Shown piece by piece: positions 1 through 9,775 of a DNA stretch of 64,000 nt. The stretch's first letter is position 1. Each line of letters starts with the position of its first letter. Source of the stretch: Shewanella algidipiscicola. Lineage in GTDB: Bacteria; Pseudomonadota; Gammaproteobacteria; Enterobacterales; Shewanellaceae. The stretch covers positions 1 to 64,000 of the forward strand of contig NZ_QPQT01000001.1 of NCBI RefSeq assembly GCF_003605125.1, written 5' to 3'. The translations under genes were made by a program, and so were the position numbers. The notes below the pieces were generated by a model. The model saw only the letters and a list, made by a program, of their open reading frames with translations, did not search any database and was not told the DNA's origin.

Positions 1-555
1 ACTGCTCATGAAATCCGTCCTGGTAACGTGATCATGTTAGATGGCAGCCCATGGGTTGTGCAGAAAACTGAAACAACTCGTTCTGGCCGTAACGCGGCTA
101 TCGTTAAGATGAAGTTGAAGAACGTGTTGCAAGATTCTACAACCGAAACCACCTTCAAAGGTGAAGACAAGATGGACGATATCATTCTAGATCGTCTAGA
201 TTGCACCTACTCTTACTATGCTGATCCTATGTATGTATTCATGGACTCTGAATACAACCAGTACGATGTTGAAGCGGATAACCTAGGTGACGCAGCAGCT
301 TATATCGTCGACGGCATGGAAGATATTTGCCAAGTGACCTTCTACGAAGGCAAAGCGATCTCTGTTGAACTACCAACGACTATCGTACGTGAAGTAACTT
401 ACACTGAGCCTTCTGCTCGTGGTGACACATCAGGTAAAGTGATGAAGCCTGCAACTATTGCTGGCGGCGCGACACTGAGCGTAGCTGACTTCGTTAAGAC
501 TGGCGATTTAATTGAAATCGATACTCGTACTAACGAATTCAAAAAACGCGCTTAA
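1..555 (+). CDS. efp: Elongation factor P (5' end cut off by window edge)
   Basis: EF-P binds ribosomes stalled at polyproline stretches and stimulates peptide bond formation. The reading frame is open from base 1 and encodes 184 residues; by comparison with family members only about two N-terminal codons (Met-Lys) lie outside the window. The acceptor loop reads TTRSGRNAA. With two missing residues the tip residue is Arg32, not the lysine of the E. coli type. In the Arg32 class, known from Shewanella and Pseudomonas, EarP rhamnosylates this arginine; the earP gene is not in the window. The C-terminal OB domains end in TNEFKKRA. An intrinsic terminator follows. Identification is very secure; the modification is inferred from the residue. 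Confidence 0.97.
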   Translation, partial: TAHEIRPGNVIMLDGSPWVVQKTETTRSGRNAAIVKMKLKNVLQDSTTETTFKGEDKMDDIILDRLDCTYSYYADPMYVFMDSEYNQYDVEADNLGDAAAYIVDGMEDICQVTFYEGKAISVELPTTIVREVTYTEPSARGDTSGKVMKPATIAGGATLSVADFVKTGDLIEIDTRTNEFKKRA

Positions 556-579
556 TCTTATTTAAACGTGTAGCAATTA

Positions 580-606
580 AGCCAGCATAATATGCTGGCT
601 TTTTTA
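580..606 (+). terminator. Intrinsic terminator of efp
   Basis: The 8-bp stem AGCCAGCA/TGCTGGCT with a short loop is followed by a T run, 24 bases after the efp stop codon. Confidence 0.85.
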
Positions 607-828
607 TTATATGCTCGCCACAAACTAGATAAAAACTCCACTATTTACCACCAACCAGTACAATCATCTAAATGATCTATTCAAAAATCGCATAAACAGC
701 AGTGTGTGCTGACTTTTGCGTGTCTTTTTGCTTTTAGCCCCTTTCAAATCAGTGATTTTTTCGTTATTGTTCGCAGACTTAAGCTAGTACCACATTTTTA
801 ATACGCTGTTAGCATTGACGAGGTTTAG

Positions 829-2043
829 ATGCGCCCAATCATTAAGTCCAACAAACTCGATACCGTCTGTTATGACATTAGAGGACCGGTACACAAAGAG
901 GCTCGTCGCCTTGAAGATGAAGGTCACAGGATCTTAAAACTTAATATCGGCAACCCTGCCTCATTCGGTTTCGACGCGCCAGAAGAGATCGTCCGCGACG
1001 TGATCCTCAATTTACCCAGTGCTCAAGGCTATAGCGAATCTAAAGGGTTATTTTCAGCCCGTAAAGCGATCGTCCAACATTACCAAAGCCAAGGCTTATT
1101 CGGCGTCGACATCGAAGATATCTACATAGGCAATGGCGTGTCGGAACTGATTGTCATGGCCATGCAAGGCTTGCTTAATAGCGACGATGAAGTGTTAGTG
1201 CCCTCACCCGATTACCCATTATGGACCGCCGCAGTGCATCTGTCTGGCGGCAAGGCGCAGCATTATCGCTGTGATGAAGAGTCCGATTGGTTTCCCGAGC
1301 TTGATGATATCAAGGCCAAGATCACGAGTCGCACCCGCGGCATAGTGTTAATTAATCCCAACAACCCAACGGGCGCTGTGTATTCAAAAGCCTTGCTACT
1401 CGAGGTGATTGAGTTGTGTCGTCAGCACGACATCATTTTATTTGCCGATGAGATATACGACAAAATTTTATATGATGGTGCAGTGCATATTCCAGCATCC
1501 ACTCTCTCTGATGATATCCTCACAGTGACCTTCAATGGCTTGTCAAAATCGTATCGCGCTGCCGGTTTTCGAGTGGGTTGGATGATGTTATCGGGTAACC
1601 TTAAAGCGGCGAAAAGCTATATTGAAGGCTTAGATATGCTCGCTTCGATGCGTTTATGCTCTAACGTACCCAATCAACATGCGATTCAGACCGCGCTAGG
1701 GGGCTATCAAAGCATAAACGAATTAGTGGCGCCTCAAGGGCGACTGGCTGTGCAACGTGACATCTGTTACGAAATGCTAAATCAGATCCCAGGCGTGAGC
1801 TGTAAAAAGCCCCGCGGTGCCCTGTATGCCTTTGCAAAATTAGATGCGAAAAAGTTTAATTTACGCGACGATGAACGCTTGGTATTAGATTTACTGAGAG
1901 AGAAAAAAATTCTGCTGGTACAAGGCAGCGCCTTTAATTGGCCCGAGCCCGATCACCTCAGAGTGGTCTTCTTGCCTCACAAGGAAGATTTAAGTAAAGC
2001 CATCACTGAACTGGGTGATTTTTTAGCGAACTATCGCCAATGA
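829..2043 (+). CDS. alaA: Glutamate-pyruvate aminotransferase AlaA
   Basis: A cytosolic PLP-dependent fold-type I (class I/II) aminotransferase that makes alanine from pyruvate using glutamate. The 404 residues match the family length. Visible motifs are the NIGNPASFGF segment near residues 39-48, NPNNPTG at about 176-182, the PLP-phenol contact DEIYDK at 207-212, and the Schiff-base lysine in NGLSKSYR (K240) followed by AGFRVGW. The N-terminal KSNKLDTVCYDIRGPV is characteristic of AlaA (formerly YfbQ) rather than of other aminotransferases. The next gene is yfbR, which is also an AlaA neighbour in enterobacteria. The ATG start follows GACGAGGTTTAG. Confidence 0.93.
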   Translation: MRPIIKSNKLDTVCYDIRGPVHKEARRLEDEGHRILKLNIGNPASFGFDAPEEIVRDVILNLPSAQGYSESKGLFSARKAIVQHYQSQGLFGVDIEDIYIGNGVSELIVMAMQGLLNSDDEVLVPSPDYPLWTAAVHLSGGKAQHYRCDEESDWFPELDDIKAKITSRTRGIVLINPNNPTGAVYSKALLLEVIELCRQHDIILFADEIYDKILYDGAVHIPASTLSDDILTVTFNGLSKSYRAAGFRVGWMMLSGNLKAAKSYIEGLDMLASMRLCSNVPNQHAIQTALGGYQSINELVAPQGRLAVQRDICYEMLNQIPGVSCKKPRGALYAFAKLDAKKFNLRDDERLVLDLLREKKILLVQGSAFNWPEPDHLRVVFLPHKEDLSKAITELGDFLANYRQ

Positions 2044-2142
2044 TCACTCCATACGCAGCTAATAACTCTAACAAGCCTAAGTGAGATGTCTAAGCGCATA
2101 GACTATGCTAAACAATACCTTATTTGGCTGAGTCCATCACTT

Positions 2143-2171
2143 AAAAAGCGATCGATATGATCGCTTTTTTT
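2143..2171 (+). terminator. Intrinsic terminator after alaA
   Basis: Arms AAAAGCGATC and GATCGCTTTT enclose a 5-base loop and are followed by more T residues, about 100 bases after the alaA stop. Confidence 0.8.
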
Positions 2172-2245
2172 ATCAGCTTTCCTCTACGTTTTAATCCATT
2201 GGGTGTGTTAATGTAATCATCCAAGTCGTAGAAATAGATTGAAGT

Positions 2246-2833
2246 ATGAGCCATTTATTTGCCCATTTAGCCAGAATGAAATTAATACAGCGTTGGCCGC
2301 TGATGTATAACGTCCGTTCAGAGAACGTGCAGGAGCACTCGTTGCAGGTTGCCATGGTGGCGCATGCTTTGGTCGTTATCAGCAATAATAAATTTGCCAC
2401 AGACTTAAGCCCAGATCGCGCCGCCACCGTGGCGATATTTCATGATGCCAGCGAAATATTAACCGGTGACTTACCAACACCTGTTAAGTATTTCAATAAA
2501 GAAATTGAAGCTGAATACAAAAAAATTGAAGCCATTGCTGAACATCGACTGTTAGAGATGGTGCCCGATGATTTTAAAGATGACTATCGTGATCTACTCA
2601 CAAGCGACAACATAGACCAGCAATATAAACAGATAGTTAAGTCGGCAGACACCTTATGTGCTTACCTCAAGTGTTTAGAAGAGCAGCGAGCGGGTAATCA
2701 CGAGTTTAACACAGCCAAACGACGTTTATCTGAGTCACTTGCGCAAAATAACGACCCTGCTGTGAAATATTTTATCGATACTTATATTCCCAGTTTTGAA
2801 CTGAACTTAGACGATATCAATCGCCTATTATAG
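2246..2833 (+). CDS. yfbR: 5'-deoxynucleotidase YfbR
   Basis: An HD-domain phosphohydrolase that dephosphorylates deoxyribonucleoside 5'-monophosphates. The metal/catalytic residues of the family are present: H31 in QEHSLQV, H66-D67 in IFHDASE, D75 in LTGDLPTPVKY, and D135 in the KSADTLCAYLKC helix. The 195 residues match the usual length of about 200. The start ATG is preceded by a weak GAAG at 2239-2242. It lies 46 bases before the dGTPase gene on the same strand, so the two deoxynucleotide hydrolases may be co-transcribed. Confidence 0.92.
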   Translation: MSHLFAHLARMKLIQRWPLMYNVRSENVQEHSLQVAMVAHALVVISNNKFATDLSPDRAATVAIFHDASEILTGDLPTPVKYFNKEIEAEYKKIEAIAEHRLLEMVPDDFKDDYRDLLTSDNIDQQYKQIVKSADTLCAYLKCLEEQRAGNHEFNTAKRRLSESLAQNNDPAVKYFIDTYIPSFELNLDDINRLL

Positions 2834-2879
2834 TGATTGCGCTAAAGCGTGAATAACACCGGCTTAATAAGGAACCAGT

Positions 2880-4205
2880 ATGACGTCAGGCCTTTGGCAT
2901 GAGCGACGTTTAGGCGAGGATAAACAGCGCCGTAACGATCACCGCAGCCCATATCAACGCGATAGAGCACGTATATTGCATTCGGCGGCTTTTAGGCGTC
3001 TGCAAGCCAAGACTCAAGTATTGGGGGTTGGCATGAATGATTTTTATCGAACCCGACTCACGCACTCCTTAGAAGTGTCACAAATCGGCACCGGGATCTG
3101 CGCCCAGCTAAAACAAAAATACCCTGAACTACTCTCGCTACTCGACTCTAGGAGCCTGATAGAATCTTTGTGTTTGGCGCATGATTTGGGTCATCCGCCC
3201 TTTGGCCACGGTGGTGAAGTCGCGCTGAACTATATGATGCGCAGCGACGGCGGTTTTGAGGGTAACGGCCAAACTTTTCGCATTTTAACCGCATTAGAGC
3301 CTTACACTGAGCACTACGGCATGAACCTATGTCGGCGCACATTGCTGGGAGTATTGAAGTACCCAGCCTGTCATAGCCAACTGTATCAGTCACTGCCCAA
3401 ACCGACGGTCAACAGTTATCGGCAACTCAAGCCGTCACAATGGCAGCCTGTTAAGGGCATTTTCGACGAAGATAAGCCCATTTTAGATTGGGTACTCGCG
3501 CCCTTATCAAATAATGATGCTGCGCTGTTTGTCTCTAATACCACCTTAGATCCTAATCAGCACAAACGCACCTTATACAAGTCACTCGACTGCTCCATCA
3601 TGGAGCTGGCCGATGATACCGCTTATGCTATCCATGATCTTGAAGATGCCATCGTGATGGGCATTGTCACTCAAGCCATGTGGCAAGAGGATGTGGCCGA
3701 TAAACTCGCTGCAAGTGATGACAGCTGGATAAGGCAAGAGTTTGTTAATATTGGCACTAAATTATTTGCCAGTGAGCACCATCTACGTAAAGATGCTATC
3801 GGTACCCTAGTCAACGGCTTTGTCACTGCCATTGAGATTAATGACAATTCCGATTTTAGTGAGCCTTTGCTGCGTTATAACGCGGTATTAGAGCCGGCAT
3901 TTCAACACGCGCTGGATATACTCAAGCAGTTTGTCTACCGACGGGTGATCCGTAAACCAGAAATTCAGATGTTAGAATACAAGGGGCAGCAAATTGTGAT
4001 GGAGTTATTTGAAGCCTTTGCCTCAGATCCCCAGCGCCTACTGCCACTCAATACCCAAGAGCGTTGGCAAACTACCTATGATAATAACGGCAATGCACAT
4101 CGCGTCATTGCCGATTATATCTCGGGTATGACAGATGAATTTGCCGCAAGGCTGCATCAACATCTGTTTAGTGCACGTGCAGGCTCGCTTATCGATTTAC
4201 AGTAA
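2880..4205 (+). CDS. dgt: Deoxyguanosinetriphosphate triphosphohydrolase-like protein
   Basis: An HD-domain dNTP triphosphohydrolase, expected to release tripolyphosphate from dGTP or related dNTPs and so control deoxynucleotide pools. At 441 residues it fits the 'type 2 dGTPase-like' subfamily rather than E. coli Dgt (about 505). The N-terminal [20 protein letters not shown] and [10 protein letters not shown] blocks are typical, followed by the HD pair in [16 protein letters not shown] (H101, D102) and a later aspartate in [17 protein letters not shown] near residues 240-256. AAGGA stands about 8 bases before the ATG. The exact substrate preference cannot be read from the sequence. Confidence 0.88.
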   Translation: MTSGLWHERRLGEDKQRRNDHRSPYQRDRARILHSAAFRRLQAKTQVLGVGMNDFYRTRLTHSLEVSQIGTGICAQLKQKYPELLSLLDSRSLIESLCLAHDLGHPPFGHGGEVALNYMMRSDGGFEGNGQTFRILTALEPYTEHYGMNLCRRTLLGVLKYPACHSQLYQSLPKPTVNSYRQLKPSQWQPVKGIFDEDKPILDWVLAPLSNNDAALFVSNTTLDPNQHKRTLYKSLDCSIMELADDTAYAIHDLEDAIVMGIVTQAMWQEDVADKLAASDDSWIRQEFVNIGTKLFASEHHLRKDAIGTLVNGFVTAIEINDNSDFSEPLLRYNAVLEPAFQHALDILKQFVYRRVIRKPEIQMLEYKGQQIVMELFEAFASDPQRLLPLNTQERWQTTYDNNGNAHRVIADYISGMTDEFAARLHQHLFSARAGSLIDLQ

Positions 4206-4246
4206 ATGCTGGTTGTCATTTAGCTGCTCACTATGCATGCTTTACT

Positions 4247-4282
4247 CAATAAAAAAACGCGCCGATGCGCGTTTTTTTATTG
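4247..4282. terminator. Bidirectional terminator between dgt and ychE
   Basis: A 16-bp perfect inverted repeat with core arms ACGCGC and GCGCGT, loop CGAT, flanked by an A run on the left and a T run on the right. It can therefore end transcripts from either side. It lies 41 bases after the dgt stop. Confidence 0.85.
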
Positions 4283-4410
4283 AATGGAATCTCTGGCGAG
4301 CGATAGTCACTCAAGGATGACGTCGCTGCATAGTGGTATTTTGATGAGTGAACAGTACAAACAAGACTGGAGTCATGGCTAATGCCTAATGCCTATCCAA
4401 CCCTTTTCCA

Positions 4411-5049
4411 TTAACCCATCAAAGTGGGAAATAAGCCTTTAAAACCTGCGGCAATCACTTCAATACCGATAGATAACATTAATAGACCCATCAAACGGGT
4501 GATGACGTTAATCCCTGTTTTACCTAAGACTTTAAAAATAACTGGCGCCATTCTAAATAAAGCAAAACTGACCAGACCAAAAATAATCACAGTGATCCCC
4601 ATGCCGATGTGTACCATGAAGCTATCGTATCGCGCCGAAGTGACAATCACCGAACTAATTGCACCAGGACCGGCCATCAAGGGTAAGGCTAACGGCACAA
4701 CCGCAACCGACTCCATGCCCGAAGCCTCGCGATCTTCTTCTTGGTTACGTTTAACTTCACCCAATTTACCTTGTAACATCGACATGGCAATTAAGGCTAT
4801 CAGTGATCCACCGGCTATCCTAAAGGCTGACAATGAAATGCTGAACATATTTAAGATATGTTGGCCGGCAACGATAGTGACTAATAAAATCACCACTACG
4901 GCAAAATTAGCCACTTTGCCCGTATGATTGCGTTCAGCTTCAGTCTGGTGACTGGTTAAGCTAACGAAAACCGGTAACAGCCCAATCGGATTGATAATCG
5001 CGACTAAACCAAGAAAAAATTTAACATAAAGTGTTAAATCCAATGCCAT
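4411..5049 (-). CDS. ychE: MarC/YchE family membrane protein
   Basis: An integral inner-membrane protein of 212 residues with about six hydrophobic segments, belonging to the MarC family (UPF0056), sometimes described as neutral amino acid transporters. The conserved INPIGLLPVFVSLT segment near the N terminus and the ALPLMAGPGAISSVIV segment near residue 120 are family signatures. The gene is divergent from adhE, the same arrangement as ychE/adhE in E. coli, which is why I prefer the YchE name over YhgN. Transport function is inferred from the family only. Confidence 0.85.
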   Translation of the reverse strand: MALDLTLYVKFFLGLVAIINPIGLLPVFVSLTSHQTEAERNHTGKVANFAVVVILLVTIVAGQHILNMFSISLSAFRIAGGSLIALIAMSMLQGKLGEVKRNQEEDREASGMESVAVVPLALPLMAGPGAISSVIVTSARYDSFMVHIGMGITVIIFGLVSFALFRMAPVIFKVLGKTGINVITRLMGLLMLSIGIEVIAAGFKGLFPTLMG

Positions 5050-5608
5050 GTCCTCAGTGACTTTTAACTAGGTTAAAAAGGTTGCTGGTAGAAAAGGCGC
5101 TACTGTACATGATCCGTCAGATTTGCCAAATGAGATTTTCTAACGTGTTTCACATCTTTATCAAAATATCGCGATTTTTTGGCTTTGATACCCCTATCTA
5201 CGAACTGTCGGCACCATAATCAATCATATCGATAAGCAAGTGTCACTCTAATGTAGTCGTAAATAGTACATATCGCTAGCCAAGATAATGAAGCTATATC
5301 TTTGATCTTATTGCAAGCTCATCATTCTATATAATGTGATGCCTAGCGTTTAACGGGGATACCCTTTTTACACACCTAAGCCCTTCTACCTCATGCATAC
5401 CTTACTTAATCGGAGCTTGAGTCCATGGTTTTTATGGTGCCGATTTAACGGCCATTGCTCAAGCAGTCGTTAGAGCTGTTATTTTATTACGAAAACAGCT
5501 TAATTGTGGTGATGATCACTGTGTTTACAAGCTTATTGCTGTAATTTTTATTCACAAAAAAGTTTTAGCAAAACCACATTTTTGCTAAATTTTCTTAAGG
5601 AACTCACT
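5050..5608. other. Long intergenic region between divergent ychE and adhE
   Basis: This 559-base region should hold both promoters and the redox control of adhE. I see no open frame of note. It contains an imperfect CRP-like sequence (TGTGG, six bases, TCACT at 5505-5520) and the strong inverted repeat at 5564-5589. No clear FNR box (TTGAT-N4-ATCAA) was found by eye. Confidence 0.6.
5564..5589 (+). promoter_or_regulatory. Perfect 10-bp inverted repeat in the adhE leader
   Basis: Arms TTTAGCAAAA (5564-5573) and TTTTGCTAAA (5580-5589) flank a 6-base spacer and are followed by TTTTC, then the AAGGA ribosome binding site. It could be an operator for a dimeric repressor or an RNA hairpin controlling adhE. 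It ends 19 bases before the adhE ATG. Confidence 0.6.
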
Positions 5609-8209
5609 ATGACGGTCAACAATCAACAGGAACTCAACTTACTGGTGGCAAGGGTCGCTAAGGCCCAAGCCCAATATGCCAACTATAGTCAGCAACAGGT
5701 CGATCATATCTTTCGCGCTGCGGCGCTTGCCGCTGCCGATGCGCGGATCAGCTTAGCCAAAATGGCCGTGACAGAAACAGCGATGGGAGTGTTAGAAGAT
5801 AAGGTGATCAAAAATCACTTTGCCTCTGAATATATTTACAATAAATATAAAGATGATAAGACCTGCGGCATCTTAGCCGAAGATCCAACCTTTGGCACCA
5901 TCACCATAGCCGAGCCCGTGGGCTTAATTTGTGCAGTGGTGCCCACCACAAACCCAACGTCTACCGCAATTTTTAAAGCCTTAATTAGCCTTAAAACCCG
6001 TAACGGCATCATATTTTCGCCCCATCCACGCGCTAAAGCCTCCACCATCAAGGCTGCAAAAATGGTATTGGATGCCGCCATTGCTGCAGGTGCCCCGGCC
6101 GATATTATTGGCTGGGTTGATGAGCCCAGTGTCGCCTTATCAAATCAGCTAATGACCCACGATAAGATCAACCTTATTCTTGCCACGGGTGGCCCGGGTA
6201 TGGTGAAAGCCGCCTACTCTTCGGGTAAACCCGCTATCGGTGTCGGTGCAGGTAATACCCCCATTGTGATCGACGAAACCGCCGATATAAAACGCGCCGT
6301 TAGCTCAATATTAATGTCAAAAACCTTCGATAACGGTGTGGTATGTGCATCCGAGCAAGCAGTGATTGTGGTCGATGCCATTTATGACAGTGTCAAACAG
6401 CGCTTTGCCAGCCATGGTGGATATATCTTGTCAGCCAAAGAGACCAAAGCGATGCAGAAAGTGATCCTTAACAAAGGCGCGCTCAATGCCGACATCGTCG
6501 GCCAAAGTGCGGCAACGATCGCAGCCATGGCCAACATTAAGGTGCCGGCATCGACTAAGGTGTTGATAGGTGAAGTCAGCGAGATCTCGGCATTAGAAGC
6601 CTTTGCCCATGAAAAACTCTCTCCTTTACTGGCCATGTATCGCGCCGATGATTTTAATCAAGCGATGGATAAGGCTGAAGCCTTAGTGACGTTGGGCGGC
6701 ATCGGCCATACTTCTGGGCTGTATACCGATCAAGATACGCAAGATGAGCGAGTCAAAGCCTTTGGTTTTAGAATGAAAACGGCGCGGATCTTAATTAACA
6801 CCCCGGCATCACAAGGCGGAATTGGCGATCTGTATAATTTTAAATTAGCGCCATCATTGACCTTAGGTTGTGGCTCATGGGGAGGCAATTCCATTTCAGA
6901 GAACGTCGGCCCAAGTCACCTGATCAATAAAAAAACCGTGGCTAAGCGAGCTGAAAATATGTTGTGGCATAAACTCCCCTCATCTATCTATTTCCGTCGT
7001 GGCAGTTTACCTATCGCCCTTGAAGAACTGAGCGATAAGAAACGCGCCTTAATCATCACAGATAAGTATTTATTTAATCATGGTTACTGCGATGAAACCC
7101 TTAAGATCCTTAAAGCTCAAGGCCTCGAAACCGAAGTATTTTATGATGTCGAAGCCGATCCGACTTTGGCGATTGTGAATCAAGGCGCCAAGATGGCACA
7201 AAGTTTTCAGCCCGATGTCATTATCGCTCTGGGCGGTGGCTCGCCTATGGATGCGGCTAAAATAATCTGGGTCATGTATGAGCATCCTGATGTGGATTTT
7301 ACCGATCTTGCGCTGCGCTTTATGGATATTCGTAAGCGTATCTATAAATTCCCGACATTAGGCAAAAAAGCCATGATGGTCGCTGTCCCCACGACCTCAG
7401 GCACAGGTTCAGAAGTGACCCCCTTTGCGGTCGTCACCGATGAGAAAACCGGTATGAAATACCCCATAGCCGATTATCAACTCACCCCAAACATGGCCAT
7501 CGTTGACCCTAATTTAGTGATGGATATGCCCAAATCGTTAACCGCCTTTGGGGGGATAGATGCGATCACCCATGCATTGGAAGCCTATGTCAGCGTGATG
7601 GCCAATGAATATAGCGATGGTCAAGCACTTCAGGCGTTAGCGCTGCTGTTTGAACACCTTCCCGACGCCTATATTTTAGGTGCGGACGCACCAATCGCAC
7701 GTGAAAAAGTGCATAACGGCGCGACCTTAGCGGGTATCGCCTTTGCTAACGCTTTCTTAGGCGTGTGTCACTCTATGGCCCACAAATTAGGCGCTGAATT
7801 TCACTTAGCTCATGGTTTAGCCAATGCACTGCTGATAAACAATGTGATTCGATTTAACGCTACCGACTTGCCCACCAAACAGGCCGCTTTTAGTCAGTAC
7901 GATCGTCCTAAGGCCCTTTGCCGCTATGCCAAGGTGGCTGAACATCTCAAATTAACCGGTAATAGCGATGCACAAAAAGTGGAAGCCTTACTCGAAAAAA
8001 TCAGTCAGCTTAAGAAGACGATTGGCATTCCGGATTCTATCCAAGCTGCGGGCGTCAACGAAGCCGACTTCTTAGCTAAACTTGACGAACTGGCCGAAGC
8101 CGCATTTGACGACCAATGCACGGGAGCGAACCCAAGATACCCATTGATTAGTGAAATCAAGCAATTATTTATCGCGAGCTTTTACGGCAAAGACTATCAA
8201 GATAACTAA
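5609..8209 (+). CDS. adhE: Bifunctional acetaldehyde-CoA/alcohol dehydrogenase AdhE
   Basis: Reduces acetyl-CoA to acetaldehyde and then to ethanol with NADH during fermentation. The protein forms long filaments (spirosomes) in known members. It is a two-domain fusion of 866 residues: an aldehyde dehydrogenase half (about 1-440) with the catalytic C246 in GVVCASEQAV, and an iron alcohol dehydrogenase half (about 450-866) with ALGGGSPMDAAK and the metal-binding GGIDAITHALEAY (about 645-660) and HSMAHKLGAEFHLAHG (about 720-735). The ATG at 5609 is chosen because AAGGA stands 8 bases upstream; an in-frame TTG at 5582 lies inside the inverted repeat and has no such site. A strong terminator follows. 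Confidence 0.96.
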   Translation: MTVNNQQELNLLVARVAKAQAQYANYSQQQVDHIFRAAALAAADARISLAKMAVTETAMGVLEDKVIKNHFASEYIYNKYKDDKTCGILAEDPTFGTITIAEPVGLICAVVPTTNPTSTAIFKALISLKTRNGIIFSPHPRAKASTIKAAKMVLDAAIAAGAPADIIGWVDEPSVALSNQLMTHDKINLILATGGPGMVKAAYSSGKPAIGVGAGNTPIVIDETADIKRAVSSILMSKTFDNGVVCASEQAVIVVDAIYDSVKQRFASHGGYILSAKETKAMQKVILNKGALNADIVGQSAATIAAMANIKVPASTKVLIGEVSEISALEAFAHEKLSPLLAMYRADDFNQAMDKAEALVTLGGIGHTSGLYTDQDTQDERVKAFGFRMKTARILINTPASQGGIGDLYNFKLAPSLTLGCGSWGGNSISENVGPSHLINKKTVAKRAENMLWHKLPSSIYFRRGSLPIALEELSDKKRALIITDKYLFNHGYCDETLKILKAQGLETEVFYDVEADPTLAIVNQGAKMAQSFQPDVIIALGGGSPMDAAKIIWVMYEHPDVDFTDLALRFMDIRKRIYKFPTLGKKAMMVAVPTTSGTGSEVTPFAVVTDEKTGMKYPIADYQLTPNMAIVDPNLVMDMPKSLTAFGGIDAITHALEAYVSVMANEYSDGQALQALALLFEHLPDAYILGADAPIAREKVHNGATLAGIAFANAFLGVCHSMAHKLGAEFHLAHGLANALLINNVIRFNATDLPTKQAAFSQYDRPKALCRYAKVAEHLKLTGNSDAQKVEALLEKISQLKKTIGIPDSIQAAGVNEADFLAKLDELAEAAFDDQCTGANPRYPLISEIKQLFIASFYGKDYQDN

Positions 8210-8272
8210 CGTAACAAGCCGAGCGCGTTAACTTCATTTAATGCACGGCACACGATTTTTTATTTAGCCATT

Positions 8273-8297
8273 AGGCGCCCTCACTGGGCGCCTTTTA
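8273..8297 (+). terminator. Intrinsic terminator of adhE
   Basis: Stem AGGCGCCC/GGGCGCCT with a 5-base loop followed by TTTTAT, about 65 bases after the adhE stop. Confidence 0.85.
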
Positions 8298-8408
8298 TAT
8301 GAGAACTACTGATTAAAATTTTTTGTCTACACTATAAAAATTATTCAATAGGTAAATAAGCGTAACTGGTCTATAACGCCTTACCGCGTCATACTGAAAC
8401 TTGAATCA

Positions 8409-9047
8409 TTGAACTCACAAGCCAACATACAACTACCCCCAGATATTTTTGACGACATCTGCGATAACATCGCCGCTAAAGGCTACGTAGTGTTGCCAGA
8501 CCTGTTCCCCTTGACGGTACTCACCCCCTTGCTGGACAATTTAACCCAACTAGACACCAGTGCCTTTAAACCCGCGGCTATTGGTCGCCATAAAACCCAA
8601 CAGGTGATAGACACTATCCGCGGCGATAAAATCTGCTGGTTAAATAAATCCATGAGCTTCGCCTCGACCTATTTCGATTGGTCAGAACAACTTCGCCAAG
8701 CGGTTAATCGCTATTTTTTCTTAGGCTTGTTCGATTATGAAACCATGTTTGCCTATTATGAACCGGGTGCATTTTATAAGCGTCACGTGGATGCCTTTAA
8801 AGGCCAATCAAATCGAAAACTGACGTCAATTCTCTATTTGAACCCCAACTGGCAACCAGGGGATGGCGGAGAGTTGCTGATGTACCAAGCCGATGAAACC
8901 ACACCTTTTGAAACGGTAGAGCCCCGCTTTGGCACCATGGTGATTTTTTTAAGTGAACGTTTTCCTCATGAAGTACTGCCATCCCATAAAGACCGTTACA
9001 GCCTAACTGGTTGGTATCGAATTAATGAAGGCATACCGTTAGATTGA
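8409..9047 (+). CDS. 2-oxoglutarate/Fe(II)-dependent oxygenase
   Basis: A 212-residue member of the prolyl-4-hydroxylase-like (SM-20 type) oxygenase superfamily. The facial triad is visible: H126 and D128 in KRHVDAFKG, and H187 in FPHEVLP, with R196 in KDRYSLTGWYR as the expected 2-oxoglutarate carboxylate contact. The double-stranded beta-helix core is otherwise intact. The substrate is unknown; relatives hydroxylate ribosomal or other proteins, but nothing here points to a target. The start is uncertain: the frame has no ATG until codon 82 and TTG at 8409 is the first usable start after an in-frame stop at 8349, with no strong ribosome binding site. Confidence 0.8.
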   Translation: MNSQANIQLPPDIFDDICDNIAAKGYVVLPDLFPLTVLTPLLDNLTQLDTSAFKPAAIGRHKTQQVIDTIRGDKICWLNKSMSFASTYFDWSEQLRQAVNRYFFLGLFDYETMFAYYEPGAFYKRHVDAFKGQSNRKLTSILYLNPNWQPGDGGELLMYQADETTPFETVEPRFGTMVIFLSERFPHEVLPSHKDRYSLTGWYRINEGIPLD

Positions 9048-9262
9048 TCGTCTCACTATTCAGCATAGGGCTTTAAGTCGTCAGATAACTGGGATAAGGT
9101 GCACCATACGTTTAGCGACTAAGCTTTGCTGTCGACTTCCCTCGTCTCCCTCAATCCCCATGGGAAAGATAAACAACCAGCGACAACACGCACTTTAAAT
9201 AAGTTATAATGCCTATCCAGAGGGTTAGAGATAATACATCCCTAACCTCACAGTGGTTCAGC

Positions 9263-9775
9263 TTATAACTTTTGTAAATGTTGATCGAGCAAGGCATCGA
9301 GCAGCAGCTCGCCATTATGGTTGACTCGAAACTCGCCGTATTTCGCCGCAGCAAAATGCTTACCTTTGCCCTCTTCAAAAAAATAGGCATTGGTGGCCAA
9401 TTTTACTTGGCCGTGGCGCACTCTCACTTGCAGTAACAACTCGTTATCCGCTAAGGCCGTCTTATCGAGATAGCGGGTTTCAAAGCCGATAAACTGTGCC
9501 ACCAAATTAGGATCACGCCTAACGCGCACATAACCATTGAGGTTTTGTTCAGCCGTAGCAGTGCGGATCGGAGCCGTGATCTGATAATTCAGCGTCATAT
9601 AGTCACCCTGCATTAACGAGCGAGGATCGACAGGCGCAAGCTCGAGACGCACCACTTCCCCTTTAGCAAGCCAAGCTTCGCGCGTAATAATATCCCAGTT
9701 TACGAGTATGAGTAGGCTAGCGCTTAACACCGCCACCAGCGCAATATTCCATTTAACTCGATTGAATGATGTCAT
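9263..9775 (-). CDS. GDYXXLXY domain protein
   Basis: A 170-residue protein with one N-terminal membrane segment (about residues 9-26) and an extracytoplasmic domain. The family signature GDYMTLNY is at residues 57-64. These proteins are commonly encoded with DUF2157 and DUF4401 membrane proteins, as here, and the role of the group is unknown. The start is set at 9775, where ATGA overlaps the stop of the upstream gene; an in-frame upstream extension to 9919 lies inside that gene and is not needed. Confidence 0.85.
   Translation of the reverse strand: MTSFNRVKWNIALVAVLSASLLILVNWDIITREAWLAKGEVVRLELAPVDPRSLMQGDYMTLNYQITAPIRTATAEQNLNGYVRVRRDPNLVAQFIGFETRYLDKTALADNELLLQVRVRHGQVKLATNAYFFEEGKGKHFAAAKYGEFRVNHNGELLLDALLDQHLQKL

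Noticed and set aside
5505..5520. CRP-like site upstream of adhE
   Set aside because: Half-sites TGTGG and TCACT each miss the consensus and are not symmetric; too weak to call.
5582..5608. TTG at 5582 as adhE start
   Set aside because: It lies inside the inverted repeat, lacks a ribosome binding site, and the added residues do not belong to the family; ATG at 5609 has AAGGA eight bases upstream.
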